From Bacteroidales bacterium (lineage in GTDB: Bacteria > Bacteroidota > Bacteroidia > Bacteroidales > UBA1402), in the NCBI GenBank assembly GCA_003506275.1, contig DOBD01000111.1:7366-12394 (forward strand): DNA of 5,029 nt, written 5' to 3'. Made by a program: the position numbers and the translations under genes. The first letter of the stretch is position 1. The number at the start of each line of letters is the position of its first letter. The notes under the pieces were generated by a model. It searched no databases and was not told the DNA's origin. It saw nothing but the letters and a program-made list of their open reading frames with translations. Positions 4,905 to 5,029 of this stretch are shown here, piece by piece.

Positions 4905-4938
4905 AAAAAATGCCTCAAAAGCATTCACTTTTGAGGCA
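4903..4938 (-). terminator. Intrinsic terminator of the right-edge minus-strand gene
   Basis: TGCCTCAAAA (4911-4920) and TTTTGAGGCA (4929-4938) form a perfect 10-bp stem with an 8-base loop. On the minus strand it is followed at once by eight T residues (A8 at 4903-4910), a strong Rho-independent terminator for the gene ending at 4961. The T-run overlaps the last two bases of the rsgA stop codon. On the plus strand only a poor T-run follows (CCCTTTACT), so termination of the pyrH operon here is possible but weaker. Confidence 0.88.
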
Positions 4939-4960
4939 CCCTTTACTAACTGATGTGGCA

Positions 4961-5029
4961 TCAACCCAAGTGACAAATCGGCTTGAGTTGTTTGAAGAAG
5001 TCGTTGCCCTTGTCGTCAACGAGGATGAA
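4961..5029 (-). CDS. C-terminal end of an unidentified protein (partial)
   Basis: On the minus strand an open frame runs in from the right edge and ends at TGA (4961-4963), giving the last 22 residues, FILVDDKGNDFFKQLKPICH followed by LG. The perfect terminator 22 bases beyond the stop, in the right orientation, supports this as a real gene end rather than a random frame. The tail suggests a soluble protein with a beta strand followed by a helix. I do not recognise the family from so little sequence and do not assign a function. It converges on rsgA with a 56-bp gap that holds the terminator. Confidence 0.7.
   Translation of the reverse strand, partial: FILVDDKGNDFFKQLKPICHLG

Overview
The window reads as a chromosomal housekeeping segment from a member of the Bacteroidota, probably the Bacteroidales. 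Three things support this. The gene family members look Bacteroidota-like: a C-terminus resembling DUF4249 proteins, a biotin ligase without a DNA-binding domain, and an RsgA with a Bacteroidota-type N-terminus. None of the visible start codons is preceded by a convincing Shine-Dalgarno sequence. Three short intergenic regions also carry TAnnTTTG boxes of the Bacteroidota -7 type. No RNA gene, insertion sequence, CRISPR array or obvious horizontally acquired island is visible.

Layout from left to right. The last 38 codons of a plus-strand gene (1-117, probably DUF4249) overlap by 12 bp, tail to tail, with minus-strand tadA (106-540). Upstream of tadA on the same strand is a 65-residue ribbon-helix-helix-like protein (583-780). 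A 145-bp AT-rich divergent region with a hairpin and a short direct repeat (781-925) leads to yraN (926-1291) and a stand-alone biotin ligase (1344-2078), both plus strand. These converge on a minus-strand exported TPR protein (2114-2611). The 76-bp divergent region 2612-2687 holds what look like two overlapping back-to-back promoters around a small palindrome. They drive the TPR gene to the left and a tight plus-strand operon, pyrH-frr-rsgA (2688-4904), to the right. A strong terminator (4903-4938) separates rsgA from the 3' end of an unidentified minus-strand gene (4961-5029).

The functional theme is translation and core metabolism: wobble-base editing of tRNA (TadA), UMP phosphorylation (PyrH), ribosome recycling (RRF), 30S maturation (RsgA) and biotinylation of carboxylase subunits. 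I found no novel multi-gene system. The most interesting point is the frr/rsgA junction. The RRF stop codon TAA is followed with zero spacing, and in the same frame, by a TTG start for rsgA, so translation of rsgA may depend on whether the ribosome is recycled by RRF itself at that stop. The overlapping divergent promoter pair at 2638-2670 and the uncharacterised small protein beside tadA are secondary leads.
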